Assembly: GCA_024405515.1 (NCBI GenBank)
Contig: JAKSOR010000006.1
Span: forward strand, 1-41,933
DNA length: 41,933 nt
Source of the DNA: Clostridia bacterium
GTDB taxonomy: Bacteria > Bacillota > Clostridia > Christensenellales > CAG-917
Direction of reading: 5' to 3'
The position numbers and the translations under genes are program-made. The notes below the pieces were generated by a model. That model was not told where the DNA came from. It did no database searches and saw nothing but the letters and a program-made list of their open reading frames with translations. Positions 1 to 8,507 of this stretch are shown here, in pieces. Within the stretch, counting starts at the first letter, position 1. Every line of letters begins with the position of its first letter.

Positions 1-280
1 CATCAAACAGAATCACCCCTTTTGCCCTGAGTTCGGCCTCAGTTTCCCTGCTTATGCCATGCGCACGGATGAGAGCGACATCCCCTTCTTTTAGAGTGTC
101 AAAATCCTCGTCTTTTACACAAAACACACGTTTAGATTTAAGAAATTCCGTCACATTTTCATTATGGACAAGCTCCCCGAGCGTATAAACACGGTCGTAT
201 TTCTCACTCAGTTCAATAGCCATATCAAATGCTCGCTGAACCCCTTTGCAGAAACCTGCATTCTGTGCAATTCTAATCAT
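1..280 (-). CDS. ispH: 4-hydroxy-3-methylbut-2-enyl diphosphate reductase, N-terminal part (runs off the window)
   Basis: Last step of the MEP isoprenoid pathway: a cytoplasmic [4Fe-4S] enzyme that converts HMBPP to IPP and DMAPP. The reverse strand reads 93 codons from the ATG at 278-280 to the window edge. It begins MIRIAQNAGFCKGVQRA, with the first cluster cysteine at residue 11 in the family FCxGVxRA motif, then GELVHN with the substrate-binding histidine at 39, then ALIRAHGIS. The start codon directly abuts the stop of the cmk-plsC gene, so it is the last visible gene of the rluB-surE-flavoprotein-cmk/plsC-ispH operon. Only the N-terminal third or so is present. The cmk/plsC-ispH pairing is usual in Clostridia. 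Confidence 0.95.
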   Translation of the reverse strand, partial: MIRIAQNAGFCKGVQRAFDMAIELSEKYDRVYTLGELVHNENVTEFLKSKRVFCVKDEDFDTLKEGDVALIRAHGISRETEAELRAKGVILFD

Positions 281-1696
281 TTATTTGTCCTTTTTCCTGT
301 TTTTCTTTGAGTCAACGTATTCGTTAACTGCCTTACGGCACTCTGCGAATTCTTCAACGATTATCTTTGTTGCCTCATGGAATTCCTCAGGTTTCTTTGC
401 AGAATAGTATTCTTCAAGAGTGAACGGTTCACCTATATACAAATAGTTCTTTCTGAAAGGCTTTGGTGGCTGATAATAAAGCATAGGAACAATCGGCGTT
501 TTTGTCTTTATTGCAAACCTGGCAGTTCCCGTCTTTATCTCTCCCATTACCTGTGTGCCTTCCTTGTTTCTTGTGCCTTCCGGGAAAATAAGGAGTTTTT
601 TGCCGTCTTTAAGGACTCTCAGACAATTCTTTGCAGCCTCTATATCAGCATCCCCTCTTCTTACAGGAATACCTCCCATTTTTGTCAGAAGCCAACCCAT
701 AAGCGAATTCTGGAAAAGTTCGTATTTTGCAATTACATGAACTTCTTTTTTGAAAATAGAACAGTACGGAACTACGGAATCAAGACTTGTGTAATGATTG
801 AGAATATACTGCCCGCCTGTAACCTTGTATGCATTTTCTTTATTGATGATTTTTGTAGGAAGAAGTATCGCTGCAACCGGTTTCAATAAGACTCTCAGAA
901 ATCTGTAAAGTCTAAAAGACTTTTCCTGCTTAAATCTTTTTGTTCTGTCTTTAACCGGTTCTTTCTCAATAAGACCGGTCTCCTGATCCACATGAAGTTC
1001 TTTTCCGTTCACAACTGCAGTCTCTTCAGAAGGTTTTTTTTTGGAATCAACGATTTCTTTGACCTTATTTATTACTTCATCAATTGTCATTGATGTCGTA
1101 TCAAGGAAATATGCATCCTCGGCCTGTTTAAGAGGCGCGACTTCCCTGTGAGAATCGTTATAGTCTCTTTGTATGATATCCTGAAGAAGCTGGTTATAAT
1201 CGACTTCCTGACCTTTTTCCTTAAGCTCAATGAATCTTCTGTTTGCCCTCTCCTCAGCCGAAGCTGTCATATAGAATTTGCAGTTTGCATCAGGAAGAAC
1301 AAAAGTTCCTGTATCTCTTCCGTCTATAACAACATCATGAGTCTTTGCGAACTCTCTCTCAAGGTCAACAATTTTGTATCTTACAACAGGCAATGCTGAA
1401 ATATCAGATGCTGCCTTAGACATTCTGTGTTCCCTTAAATACGGAGTTGTATTTATGCCATTTACATAAATCTGCTGAACGTCATTGTCAAAGACAATGT
1501 CAAGTTTGAAATCCTTAAGCATTTCACCTACAGCATCTGCATCTGTCACATCAATTCCTTTCTCAAGAGCCGTATATGCTGTCGCTCTGTACATGGCACC
1601 TGTGTCAAGATAAATAATCCCGAGATCTTTTGCTACTGCCTTTGCTATTGTGCTTTTCCCTGCACCTGCAGGACCGTCAATTGCTATATTTATCAT
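281..1696 (-). CDS. cmk: Cytidylate kinase fused to 1-acyl-sn-glycerol-3-phosphate acyltransferase (CMK-PlsC)
   Basis: Two enzymes in one 471-residue chain. Residues 1-220 are a CMP/dCMP kinase: P-loop GPAGAGKST at 8-16, LDTGAMYRATA at 30-40 and DGRDTGT at 125-131. After a charged linker, residues ~260-460 are a PlsC-type acyltransferase making phosphatidic acid at the membrane: the HX4D motif is HYTSLD with H301 and D306, and the acceptor motif FPEGTR is at 371-376. A hydrophobic stretch near 268-281 could anchor the second domain. Separate proteins in most bacteria, these two are commonly fused or adjacent in Clostridia, so the fusion is probably real rather than an assembly error. The start lies 4 bases after the flavoprotein stop; ispH follows without a gap. 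Confidence 0.95.
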   Translation of the reverse strand: MINIAIDGPAGAGKSTIAKAVAKDLGIIYLDTGAMYRATAYTALEKGIDVTDADAVGEMLKDFKLDIVFDNDVQQIYVNGINTTPYLREHRMSKAASDISALPVVRYKIVDLEREFAKTHDVVIDGRDTGTFVLPDANCKFYMTASAEERANRRFIELKEKGQEVDYNQLLQDIIQRDYNDSHREVAPLKQAEDAYFLDTTSMTIDEVINKVKEIVDSKKKPSEETAVVNGKELHVDQETGLIEKEPVKDRTKRFKQEKSFRLYRFLRVLLKPVAAILLPTKIINKENAYKVTGGQYILNHYTSLDSVVPYCSIFKKEVHVIAKYELFQNSLMGWLLTKMGGIPVRRGDADIEAAKNCLRVLKDGKKLLIFPEGTRNKEGTQVMGEIKTGTARFAIKTKTPIVPMLYYQPPKPFRKNYLYIGEPFTLEEYYSAKKPEEFHEATKIIVEEFAECRKAVNEYVDSKKNRKKDK

Positions 1697-1700
1697 GTTA

Positions 1701-2936
1701 TCACCTCGGCTTTTTCGCCTGTTGTTTTTTCAGTATGTTATTTGCAGCTGCAACTGCTGTTGAAAATGCCAACTGCAGGTTAAATCCACCTGTAAGGGCA
1801 TCAATATCTATAGTTTCGCCTATAAAATACAGATTTTCTGTATTTCTCGATTCACAGGATGGTTTGAGATCCTTGAGATTCACCCCGCCAGAAGTAATTA
1901 TTGCCTCCGAGAACGGTGCAAGCGATGTTACATCAAAATTCAGATTTTTAACAGTTCTGACAAGAGCTGCTCGCTCTTCCTTAGTTACAGAGTTCACTTT
2001 TTTGCTTTCCTGAAGCTTTGCTTCCTTAAGGACATACAGGTTAAGTTTTTCCGGGAGAAGTGCTCTTGTTACATTTTTTAAATCCTGATTCTTTCTTTCA
2101 TCGAAATCCCTGAGTATTCTTGCATCCAGAGTCTTTTCGTCGAGTGCCGGTTTAAGATCCAGCGATAACTTTACCCTGCCGAGTCTGTTAATCATACTCG
2201 AAACAGAAAGTGCTATCGGCCCGGAAAGTCCCCTGTTTGTGAAAAGCATTTCACCAAACTCAGAGCAAATGACTTTGTCATTTGTATCAAGTGCAGAAAG
2301 CTGAACATTCTTCAGTGATATTCCCTGAAGTGATGAAACATTCTGAGCAACGTTCATCGCAACAAGTCCCTGAACCGGGGTAACAGTATCCATACCGAAG
2401 TTAGATGCAAATCCGTATCCGTCTCCCGTGGAACCAGTTGAAGGATATGAAATACCGCCTGTTGCTATAACAACGATATCAGCTTCATATACATAATTTG
2501 ATGTTTTAATAGTATAAATACTATTATTTTTCTCAATTGAAACGACTTCCTTATTGAGATAAACCTGAACCCCACTGCGTTTTAACTCATTTTCAAGCGT
2601 CTTGATTACATCACTTGATTTATCAGACATCGGGAAAACACGGTTGCCTCTTTCAACTTTCAGGGAAAGTCCGGCTTTCTCGAAAAAGTCCATTGTATCC
2701 TGCGGAGTGAATGAGTACACTGCCGATTTGAGGAATTTTTCCCCGTGGATTATATTTTTGAAAAACTCATCCATCTCACAGTCATTGGTAAGGTTACATC
2801 TTCCCTTGCCCGTGATATACATCTTTTTTCCGAGTTTTTCATTTTTTTCAAGCAGAATAACATTCTGTCCACCTTTTGCAAGATGGATCGCACACATCAT
2901 TCCGCTTGCTCCTCCGCCAATTATACAGATATTCAT
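1701..2936 (-). CDS. NAD(P)/FAD-dependent oxidoreductase of the BaiN/HI0933 family
   Basis: A 411-residue flavoprotein. The N-terminus carries a Rossmann dinucleotide-binding motif (GGGASGMMCAIHLAKGG, about 7-23), followed by GKKMYITGKGRCNLTN, GRGNRVFP-like RGNRVFPMSDKS, and a second nucleotide-site motif GGISYPSTGSTGDGYGFA; the C-terminus has FIGETIDIDALTGGFNLQ. This set is diagnostic for the HI0933/YtfP/BaiN group, whose physiological substrate is mostly unknown (some members reduce bile-acid intermediates; that should not be assumed here). It overlaps the end of surE by 4 bases (ATGA) and precedes cmk-plsC by 4 bases, so it is co-transcribed and probably translationally coupled. Confidence 0.9.
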   Translation of the reverse strand: MNICIIGGGASGMMCAIHLAKGGQNVILLEKNEKLGKKMYITGKGRCNLTNDCEMDEFFKNIIHGEKFLKSAVYSFTPQDTMDFFEKAGLSLKVERGNRVFPMSDKSSDVIKTLENELKRSGVQVYLNKEVVSIEKNNSIYTIKTSNYVYEADIVVIATGGISYPSTGSTGDGYGFASNFGMDTVTPVQGLVAMNVAQNVSSLQGISLKNVQLSALDTNDKVICSEFGEMLFTNRGLSGPIALSVSSMINRLGRVKLSLDLKPALDEKTLDARILRDFDERKNQDLKNVTRALLPEKLNLYVLKEAKLQESKKVNSVTKEERAALVRTVKNLNFDVTSLAPFSEAIITSGGVNLKDLKPSCESRNTENLYFIGETIDIDALTGGFNLQLAFSTAVAAANNILKKQQAKKPR

Positions 2937-3697
2937 ACAGAAAAACTTGCCTCCTGCATTTTAGAGAGATGCTCCCTATCAACTGAAACAAGCTGAACAG
3001 GAGTAACCGAAATATATCCGTGCTCAATACAGAATGCATCTGTATCCGAATTTTCATCTGTCTGAGGAATAGGTTTGCCGTGGACTTTATATGTTTTGCT
3101 TTTCCCGTCCTTACTTAGTTCCTCTACGATTTTCTCATTGTACGGACGACATGCCATTCTGGCTGATTTCACACCTTTTATGTCTTTGACATAAGGAGAA
3201 GGAATATTCACGTTAAGTGTGATATTATCTGTTGCATATTTAATAAGTTCGGAAAGATTTTTAACAGTAAATTCTACCGCATAATCGTAATCTCCTGTGT
3301 GCTTTTCATCGAGTGAAACAGCAATAGAAGGATAACCCTGGAAAGTGCCCTCCTGAGCAGCTCCGAAAGTTCCTGAATAAATGGCATCGGAACCGACATT
3401 AAGAACCGTATTAATCCCGGATATCACCACATCAAATTTAATTTCTCTGAAAATCTGTCTGATTCCGTAAAGGACACAATCTGACGGCGTACCATGCAAA
3501 GACCAAACCGGAGCACCATTTTCTTCCCCTATAAACTCAAATGAAACCGGAGTTGTGAAATGGGCTGAATGTGAACTACAAGACATCTCAGAATCCGGAG
3601 CCACAATGTAAACATTGTGTTCTTTAGATAACCCCCTAGCGAGAGCCTTCAGTCCTTCACAAAAATATCCGTCATCATTTGTCAGTAAAATATTCAT
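2933..3697 (-). CDS. surE: 5'/3'-nucleotidase SurE
   Basis: Metal-dependent nucleoside monophosphatase thought to scavenge or balance nucleotides under stress. The 254 residues start MNILLTNDDGYFCEGL, giving the paired metal-binding aspartates D8-D9, and carry VISGINTVLNVGSDAIYSGT, the SurE signature with the conserved Asn and Ser ligands. HGTPSDCV is the conserved substrate loop. The length is normal for the family. The start overlaps the rluB stop by 4 bases and the gene's own end overlaps the downstream flavoprotein start by 4 bases, so the three are translated as a coupled block. Confidence 0.95.
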   Translation of the reverse strand: MNILLTNDDGYFCEGLKALARGLSKEHNVYIVAPDSEMSCSSHSAHFTTPVSFEFIGEENGAPVWSLHGTPSDCVLYGIRQIFREIKFDVVISGINTVLNVGSDAIYSGTFGAAQEGTFQGYPSIAVSLDEKHTGDYDYAVEFTVKNLSELIKYATDNITLNVNIPSPYVKDIKGVKSARMACRPYNEKIVEELSKDGKSKTYKVHGKPIPQTDENSDTDAFCIEHGYISVTPVQLVSVDREHLSKMQEASFSV

Positions 3698-4527
3698 TTA
3701 ACCTTGCTGCACAGTTTTTCAAGATATGCAATCTCCATTTCATTCAGTTCTCTGTATCCGCCTCTTGAAAGCCCTCCGAGTCTCAGATCCCCGATAGCCA
3801 CTCTCTTAAGATAAACAACTTTTTTCTCTACGCCTTCAAACATTTTCCTGATTTCTCTGTTTTTGCCCTCAAAAATAATCACTTCAAGTCTTGTGAGACC
3901 CTTTTCCTCAGGAGAATTATCATCATCACTTGTAACTTTCACTTTACAGTGACCGTATTTCACGCCATCAACTGTAACACCTTTTCTGAGAATGGCAAGA
4001 TCACTCTCCTCTATTGTTCCTTCTATCTTTACAACATAGGTCTTAGGAACTTCAAAAGACGGATGTGTTAACCTAAAGGTTAAATCTCCGTCATTCGTAA
4101 GAAGAATTAAACCCTCAGAATCATAATCCAGACGGCCAACAGGATATAAACGTTTAGCCTTGATATCATCCCCGAAAAAGTCAGAGATGATCTTTCTTGG
4201 TGCTTTCTTTGAGTTTTCCTCAATTCTTTGCTTGATAATTTCCTTATCTTCAGGCTCTGAAGTTAGATTCCTTCCGGATTTATTATCTTTTGAATCATCA
4301 AGTGTCGTAACAACACCCTTCGGCTTGTTAAACATATAGTAATCATAATGCGTCACTCTGAGAACTTTTTTTCCATCAACAAAAACAACATTGTTTTTTT
4401 CATCGATGTCGTATCCGAGTTCTTTGATTATCTTTTTATTTACGGAAACTTTTCCCTGAAGAACAAGCTCATCAGCTTTTCTTCTTGAGCACACACCACA
4501 TTCAGCTAAATACTTATTAATCCTCAT
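3694..4527 (-). CDS. rluB: 23S rRNA pseudouridine synthase, RluB/RsuA family
   Basis: Isomerises a uridine in rRNA; in Firmicutes the gene near scpAB is the RluB type acting on 23S rRNA. The 277-residue protein has an N-terminal S4 RNA-binding domain (MRINKYLAECGVCSRRKADE) and a catalytic domain with GRLDYDSEGLILLTNDG, whose Asp after GRL is the nucleophile. A lysine/aspartate-rich insertion lies between the two (about residues 78-112). First gene of its operon: a TTGCCT-17-TATAAT promoter lies upstream and GGAG sits 8 bases before the ATG. The surE start overlaps its stop. Assignment to RluB rather than RsuA rests on context. Confidence 0.88.
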   Translation of the reverse strand: MRINKYLAECGVCSRRKADELVLQGKVSVNKKIIKELGYDIDEKNNVVFVDGKKVLRVTHYDYYMFNKPKGVVTTLDDSKDNKSGRNLTSEPEDKEIIKQRIEENSKKAPRKIISDFFGDDIKAKRLYPVGRLDYDSEGLILLTNDGDLTFRLTHPSFEVPKTYVVKIEGTIEESDLAILRKGVTVDGVKYGHCKVKVTSDDDNSPEEKGLTRLEVIIFEGKNREIRKMFEGVEKKVVYLKRVAIGDLRLGGLSRGGYRELNEMEIAYLEKLCSKVK

Positions 4528-4548
4528 AAAATATCTCCAACGCTTTTT

Positions 4549-4577
4549 ATTATAATAAAAACTTGCTTTTTAGGCAA
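4549..4577 (-). promoter_or_regulatory. Sigma-A-type promoter of the rluB-surE-cmk-ispH operon
   Basis: On the minus strand TTGCCT (4577-4572) and TATAAT (4554-4549) are separated by exactly 17 bases, about 20 bases upstream of the rluB start. The -35 is embedded in a short inverted repeat, TTGC...GCAA (4577-4563). This separates the rluB operon from scpB, which ends at its own terminator. Confidence 0.7.
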
Positions 4578-4687
4578 CACAAAAGACTATTCGGTATTAT
4601 TAGTAAAAAAACTAGGAAAAAATGTAATACTTTTACATAAAATTGCAATTTTTAGAATACTTTTATAAAGAAATAAGAAAAAACCAA

Positions 4688-4715
4688 TAAAAAACAGCAG
4701 ATTTTCACCTGCTGT
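4688..4715 (-). terminator. Rho-independent terminator after scpB
   Basis: The minus strand reads ACAGCAG, an 8-base loop, CTGCTGT (4715-4694), followed by six T residues (4693-4688). It begins about 25 bases past the scpB stop and ends the flavoprotein-scpA-scpB operon. Confidence 0.85.
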
Positions 4716-4738
4716 CCGAAATTAATATTTAGCACAGA

Positions 4739-5443
4739 TTAGTCAATAACCTGGAAATCTTCACCCTCAAGGAAGTCCGGAATTTCCTCTTCTTCAGGGA
4801 TTTCTTCTTTTGAATGATCGATTCCGGCCTCAGCTATCTCCTGTTGTTCAAGAATAATATCCCCGTCAAAAATAGCTGCAGATTTAAAGAGTGTATCCTG
4901 AATTGCAGGAGCATTAATAAGTCTCAACTGCTCCAGCACATCATCATAATCAGGAAGATAACTTAAATTTTCTATCTGGAACTTTTTAAGGAACTCATCC
5001 GTTGTTCCGTATAAAATCGGATGGCCGATTGAATCTTTTCTGCCAACAGCCTCAATAAGTCCTGCTTTTAAAAGTGCTGTAATTGCATATTCAGAACTTG
5101 TTCCGCCTCTCATATCATCAATCTCTACCCTTGTAATAGGCTGTTTATATGCGATTGTGGAAAGAACTTCGAGCAGAATCTTGCTTAATTCTTTCTCTTT
5201 TAATGGTGTAAGTATTTCCGCAACCGTATCTCCGTATTCAGGATTTGACATAAACTGAACCTTTCCGTTGAATTCTTTAAGAAGAACTCCGCTGTTCTCA
5301 GAGTACTTTTTCTGAAGATCTTTTATTGCCTGATTTAATTTTGATGTGGAAATATCCGGAAATTTCTCCAAAATTGCCGATTTTGCTATTGGCGAACCAC
5401 TTGCGAATATAATTGCTTCAATAACCTGATTAATATTTTCCAT
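4739..5443 (-). CDS. scpB: Segregation and condensation protein B
   Basis: Kleisin-associated winged-helix protein that binds ScpA and SMC to form bacterial condensin. The sequence shows the ScpB hallmark run ...LLEVLSTIAYKQPITRVEIDDMRGG, then a second winged helix with KDSIGHPILYGTT. An acidic tail of about 45 residues ends the protein. An in-frame ATG lies 4 codons upstream at 5455, but GAGG sits 6 bases before the ATG at 5443, which also gives the family-like N-terminus MENINQVIEAIIF; I therefore take 5443 (234 residues). The start lies inside the end of scpA (14-base overlap), typical translational coupling for subunits made in fixed ratio. Confidence 0.93.
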   Translation of the reverse strand: MENINQVIEAIIFASGSPIAKSAILEKFPDISTSKLNQAIKDLQKKYSENSGVLLKEFNGKVQFMSNPEYGDTVAEILTPLKEKELSKILLEVLSTIAYKQPITRVEIDDMRGGTSSEYAITALLKAGLIEAVGRKDSIGHPILYGTTDEFLKKFQIENLSYLPDYDDVLEQLRLINAPAIQDTLFKSAAIFDGDIILEQQEIAEAGIDHSKEEIPEEEEIPDFLEGEDFQVID

Positions 5444-6305
5444 CGTCTTCCTCATTAAATGAAATCTGAGTATCTTCAGCGCCCTCTACGGCCGAGATTG
5501 TTATTTTTCCGAAGGTTTCTTCCTGTTCTGCAGTAATTACACCATATTTTAACAGTTCAAGCACAGCTAAGAATGTTGTAACAATTGCAAATCTTGTATA
5601 ATTATTCTCGAATAATTCGGAAAATTCCATCGTTCTTCTTACTTTTATTTCAGTCTGAATATCAAGCATCTTGTCATGAACTGAAAATTCTTCTCTTTCT
5701 ACAGATTTAGGGATTTCCGCTTTTTCATTTACTTCAGCTTTTACCAAAACATTGGCAAATGCCTGAACAAGTTTATCAAGAGAGAAATTAACAAGAGCAA
5801 TTCTGTAATCTTTTTCAGTATAAGTCGGCTCTCTGTAGAATCTGTTGATAGTCTCCATTTCTTTTAATTTTTCGCTTTCTTCCTTTAAAAGAGCATATTC
5901 TTTGATTTTATTGATAAGAAGCTGTCTTTCATCGTACTCAGAATCTTCATCAACTCCGTCATATACTCTCGGAAGTGACTTATCAGACTTAAGATATATA
6001 AGTTCAGCTGCCATTGTAATAAATTCAGCTGCATAATCATAATCAAGTTCTTCTTTTGATGTATTTCTGATTATTTCAACGTACTGTCCTGTAACTTCTG
6101 AAATAAAAATATCTTCGATATTTATCTTTGCATCCTTGATTAACTGATAAAGAAGTTCTATCGGACCTTCAAAATCAGCAATATGATAAACAATCTCAGG
6201 ATTTTCAATGAGAAATTCAGGAACATCGCTGTCCTGTTTTTCTTCAATATCCATTGAGAGTTGCTCAACAGTCTGATTCTGAATAATTTCTTCTTTTTCT
6301 TCCAT
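5430..6305 (-). CDS. scpA: Segregation and condensation protein A (kleisin)
   Basis: The kleisin bridging the SMC heads in chromosome condensation. This 291-residue protein has the conserved N-terminal block FEGPIELLYQLIKDAKINIEDIFISEVTGQYVEII, then a middle AAEFITMAAELIYLKS helix, and a C-terminal winged-helix segment (VTTFLAVLELLKYGVITAEQ). There is an extra acidic N-terminal lead of about 40 residues before the usual FEGP start. Its ATG overlaps the stop of the upstream flavoprotein by one base (TAATG), and its end overlaps the scpB start. Confidence 0.95.
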   Translation of the reverse strand: MEEKEEIIQNQTVEQLSMDIEEKQDSDVPEFLIENPEIVYHIADFEGPIELLYQLIKDAKINIEDIFISEVTGQYVEIIRNTSKEELDYDYAAEFITMAAELIYLKSDKSLPRVYDGVDEDSEYDERQLLINKIKEYALLKEESEKLKEMETINRFYREPTYTEKDYRIALVNFSLDKLVQAFANVLVKAEVNEKAEIPKSVEREEFSVHDKMLDIQTEIKVRRTMEFSELFENNYTRFAIVTTFLAVLELLKYGVITAEQEETFGKITISAVEGAEDTQISFNEEDDGKY

Positions 6306-7723
6306 TATTTCTTATTCTTTTCAGCCTCAAGAATATTTTTTGCCATATATACGCCCATAACAGACGCCATCATAAGACCTCTTGTCCAGCCAGAGCTGTC
6401 TCCGAGACAATGAAGTCCTTCAATTGATGTGTTAAGTTTTTCATCCATCTTAATTTTATTGCTGTAGAATTTAAGTTCCGGAGAATACAGAAGTGTTTCA
6501 TATCCTGCAAAACCAGGAACAACTTTATCTACAGCCTGAATGAAGTTAATGATATTAAGCATTGCTCTGTATGGCATTCCTGCAGTAATATCACCGGCTA
6601 CAGCATCTTTGAGAGTCGGTTTTACATTTGACATTGAAAGTTCTTTAGCCCACGTACGCTTTCCGGCAAGGATATCACCATATCTCTGAACCATAATTTT
6701 GCCTGCACCAAGCATATTTGTGAGTTCGCCGACTTTCTGGGCATATGCTATAGGCTGTTTAAACGGTTCGGTAAAGTTATGTGAACAAAGAATAGCCATA
6801 TTTGTATTATCACTCTTCTTTTCCTTATAACTGTGACCATTTACAACTGCAAGATCATTATCATAATTCTCCTGTGAAACAAATCCTCCCGGATTCTGAC
6901 AGAAAATTCTGCATTTATTCATAAATGGCTGAGGATAACCAATGAGTTTACTTTCATAAAGCACTTCATTGATTTCTTCCATAATTTCATTCCTGACTTC
7001 AACTCTGACACCGATATCAACAACACCAGGAGCATGAGCTATATCATGTTCGGCACATATCTTTTCAAGCCATTCTGCGCCTCTTCTGCCAGTTGCAATG
7101 ATGGTTTTGTCAGAATAATACTCTTCGACCTCTCCGGTTTTTGAGTTTTCAACATAAATTCCTTTGCAGACATTGTCTTCAAGAATAATATTTGAACACT
7201 GATGACCAAACACAAGATCAACATCGTTATCAATAAGATATTTCTCTATGGAAAGATAAATTCCCTGAGCCTTTTCAGTGCCCAGATGTCTAATCGGACA
7301 GTCAACAAGTTTAAGACCGGCTGTAATTGCTTTTTTTCTTATCTGTTTGACTCTTTCATCATTGCCAAGACCTTCGATATGCTCGTCAGCACCGAATTCA
7401 AGATAAATTTTATCCGTATAATTAATTAATGACTGAGCGAGATCCTCTCCAATAAGCTGAGGAAGTTCACCACCGACTTCATATGACAGAGAAAGTTTTC
7501 CATCAGAAAACGCACCGGCTCCTGAAAAACCGGTTGTTATATGGCAGTACGGTTTACAGTTTCTGCACGGACCACCAAGTGTCTTAGGACACATTCTCTT
7601 CTCAACAGGCTGACCTTTTTCAACAATTACAATTTTTTTACCAGCATTGTTTCTGATAAGTTCAATTGCGGTAAATATTCCGGCCGGACCTGCTCCGACT
7701 ATACAAATATCATAATTTTTCAT
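6305..7723 (-). CDS. FAD-dependent dehydrogenase, COG2509 family
   Basis: A 472-residue flavoprotein of uncertain substrate. It opens with a Rossmann motif GAGPAGIFTAIEL and then the family's cysteine cluster, CPKTLGGPCRNCKPYC, followed by TGFSGAGAFSDGKLSLS; the C-terminal FAD-site motif is LGDSSGWTRGLMMASVMG. These are the hallmarks of the uncharacterised NAD(FAD)-utilising dehydrogenases of COG2509. It has a good promoter and an AAGGAGT ribosome-binding site 5 bases before the ATG, and is the first gene of the operon with scpA and scpB. A functional link to condensin is not evident. The cysteine cluster could hold a metal or act in redox chemistry; that is inference. Confidence 0.85.
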   Translation of the reverse strand: MKNYDICIVGAGPAGIFTAIELIRNNAGKKIVIVEKGQPVEKRMCPKTLGGPCRNCKPYCHITTGFSGAGAFSDGKLSLSYEVGGELPQLIGEDLAQSLINYTDKIYLEFGADEHIEGLGNDERVKQIRKKAITAGLKLVDCPIRHLGTEKAQGIYLSIEKYLIDNDVDLVFGHQCSNIILEDNVCKGIYVENSKTGEVEEYYSDKTIIATGRRGAEWLEKICAEHDIAHAPGVVDIGVRVEVRNEIMEEINEVLYESKLIGYPQPFMNKCRIFCQNPGGFVSQENYDNDLAVVNGHSYKEKKSDNTNMAILCSHNFTEPFKQPIAYAQKVGELTNMLGAGKIMVQRYGDILAGKRTWAKELSMSNVKPTLKDAVAGDITAGMPYRAMLNIINFIQAVDKVVPGFAGYETLLYSPELKFYSNKIKMDEKLNTSIEGLHCLGDSSGWTRGLMMASVMGVYMAKNILEAEKNKK

Positions 7724-7751
7724 AGTTACTCCTTATTTAACAGCCGTGCGA

Positions 7752-7780
7752 ATGATAACCCATAACATTCATGTTGTCAA
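7752..7780 (-). promoter_or_regulatory. Promoter of the flavoprotein-scpA-scpB operon
   Basis: Minus strand TTGACA (7780-7775), 17-base spacer, TATCAT (7757-7752). The gene start is about 29 bases downstream and preceded by AAGGAGT. The nrdR terminator lies immediately upstream, so the operon is transcribed independently. Confidence 0.8.
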
Positions 7781-7801
7781 TAATTATTTTTTTTAGAAAA
7801 A

Positions 7802-7835
7802 TAAAAAGTCACCAAACAGAGTACTATTTGGCAAC
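7802..7835 (-). terminator. Terminator after nrdR
   Basis: Minus strand: GTTGCCAAA, a 10-base loop, TTTGGTGAC (two G-U pairs in a 9-bp stem, 7835-7808), followed by TTTTTATTTTT. It lies about 22 bases after the nrdR stop codon. Confidence 0.75.
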
Positions 7836-7857
7836 TTATAATCACCGATAGAAATTA

Positions 7858-8325
7858 TTATTTAAGGTTATCTTTAAGTTTGACTAGCGACTCTATTTCC
7901 CCAAGAAGTGTATTGATATCTTTGAACTGACGGTGAACTGAAGCATATCTAACATAAGCAACTTCATCAATTTCCTTAAGACCTTCCATTACCATTTCAC
8001 CAACTGCTGATGAAGGGATTTCCTGGTCAAGAGAATTAAGAACCTTTCTCTGAATATCATTAACAATCTTATCAATTGAAGACATGGAAATCGGTCGTTT
8101 CTCACAAGCCTTCATAATACCGATTTTAACTTTTGAAATATCAAATGCCTGTCTTGATCCATCTTTCTTAATGACCATGATAGGAGTTACTTCGATCGTC
8201 TCATAAGTTGTGAAACGTTTTCCACAGCTCATACACTCTCTTCTTCTTCTGATAGAAGTTCCGTCCTCGTTTTGACGGGAGTCAACAACCTTACTGTCAA
8301 TACATCCACAATAAATGCATTTCAT
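7858..8325 (-). CDS. nrdR: Transcriptional repressor NrdR
   Basis: ATP/dATP-sensing repressor of ribonucleotide reductase genes. The 155-residue protein has the N-terminal zinc ribbon MKCIYCGCIDSKVVDSR...CMSCGKRF with cysteines 3, 6, 31 and 34, followed by an ATP-cone domain beginning around residue 49 (VIKKDGSRQAFDISKVKIG). Length is typical. It has its own promoter with a NrdR-box overlapping the spacer and -10, which points to negative autoregulation. It lies downstream of ftsZ, from which it is separated by hairpins, including a terminator. Confidence 0.97.
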   Translation of the reverse strand: MKCIYCGCIDSKVVDSRQNEDGTSIRRRRECMSCGKRFTTYETIEVTPIMVIKKDGSRQAFDISKVKIGIMKACEKRPISMSSIDKIVNDIQRKVLNSLDQEIPSSAVGEMVMEGLKEIDEVAYVRYASVHRQFKDINTLLGEIESLVKLKDNLK

Positions 8326-8353
8326 ATCAATACCTCTAGTGATTTATATTGTA

Positions 8354-8382
8354 ATTATACAATATGTTGTGTTTAGTGTAAA
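8354..8382 (-). promoter_or_regulatory. nrdR promoter overlapped by a NrdR box
   Basis: Minus strand TTTACA (8382-8377), 17-base spacer, TATAAT (8359-8354). Within it, 8372-8357 reads ACACAACATATTGTAT, which matches 14 of 16 positions of the NrdR-box consensus ACACwATATATwGTGT. The box covers the spacer and the start of the -10, so bound NrdR should block polymerase. A weaker half-site, TATATTGT (8345-8352, plus strand), lies nearer the gene, but I see no clear second full box. Confidence 0.8.
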
Positions 8383-8423
8383 GGTAAATCGAAAAATAAA
8401 TACACAAAAAGTGTTTTGTTATT

Positions 8424-8444
8424 AAAAAAACGGCTCGCGCCGTC
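8424..8444 (-). terminator. Terminator after ftsZ
   Basis: Minus strand ACGGC-GCGA-GCCGT (8443-8430), a short stem capped by a GNRA-type tetraloop, followed by seven T residues (8430-8424). It lies between ftsZ and the nrdR promoter. Confidence 0.75.
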
Positions 8445-8456
8445 TTTGAAAAGTGG

Positions 8457-8495
8457 ATCGCACACGGATAATTGTATCAACTACCCATGTGCGAT
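8457..8495. repeat. Inverted repeat in the ftsZ 3' untranslated region
   Basis: ATCGCACA (8457-8464) pairs perfectly with TGTGCGAT (8488-8495); two further G-C pairs lie inside after one mismatch. In the ftsZ transcript this hairpin directly precedes the terminator hairpin and could protect the 3' end. There is no T-run after it on the minus strand, so it is not itself a classic terminator. Confidence 0.6.
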
Positions 8496-8507
8496 ATGAG
8501 TGGGTTT

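Noticed and set aside
377..889. A 170-codon plus-strand frame opposite cmk-plsC
   Set aside because: Cysteine- and aromatic-rich sequence typical of an antisense shadow; the minus strand carries clear CMK and PlsC motifs.
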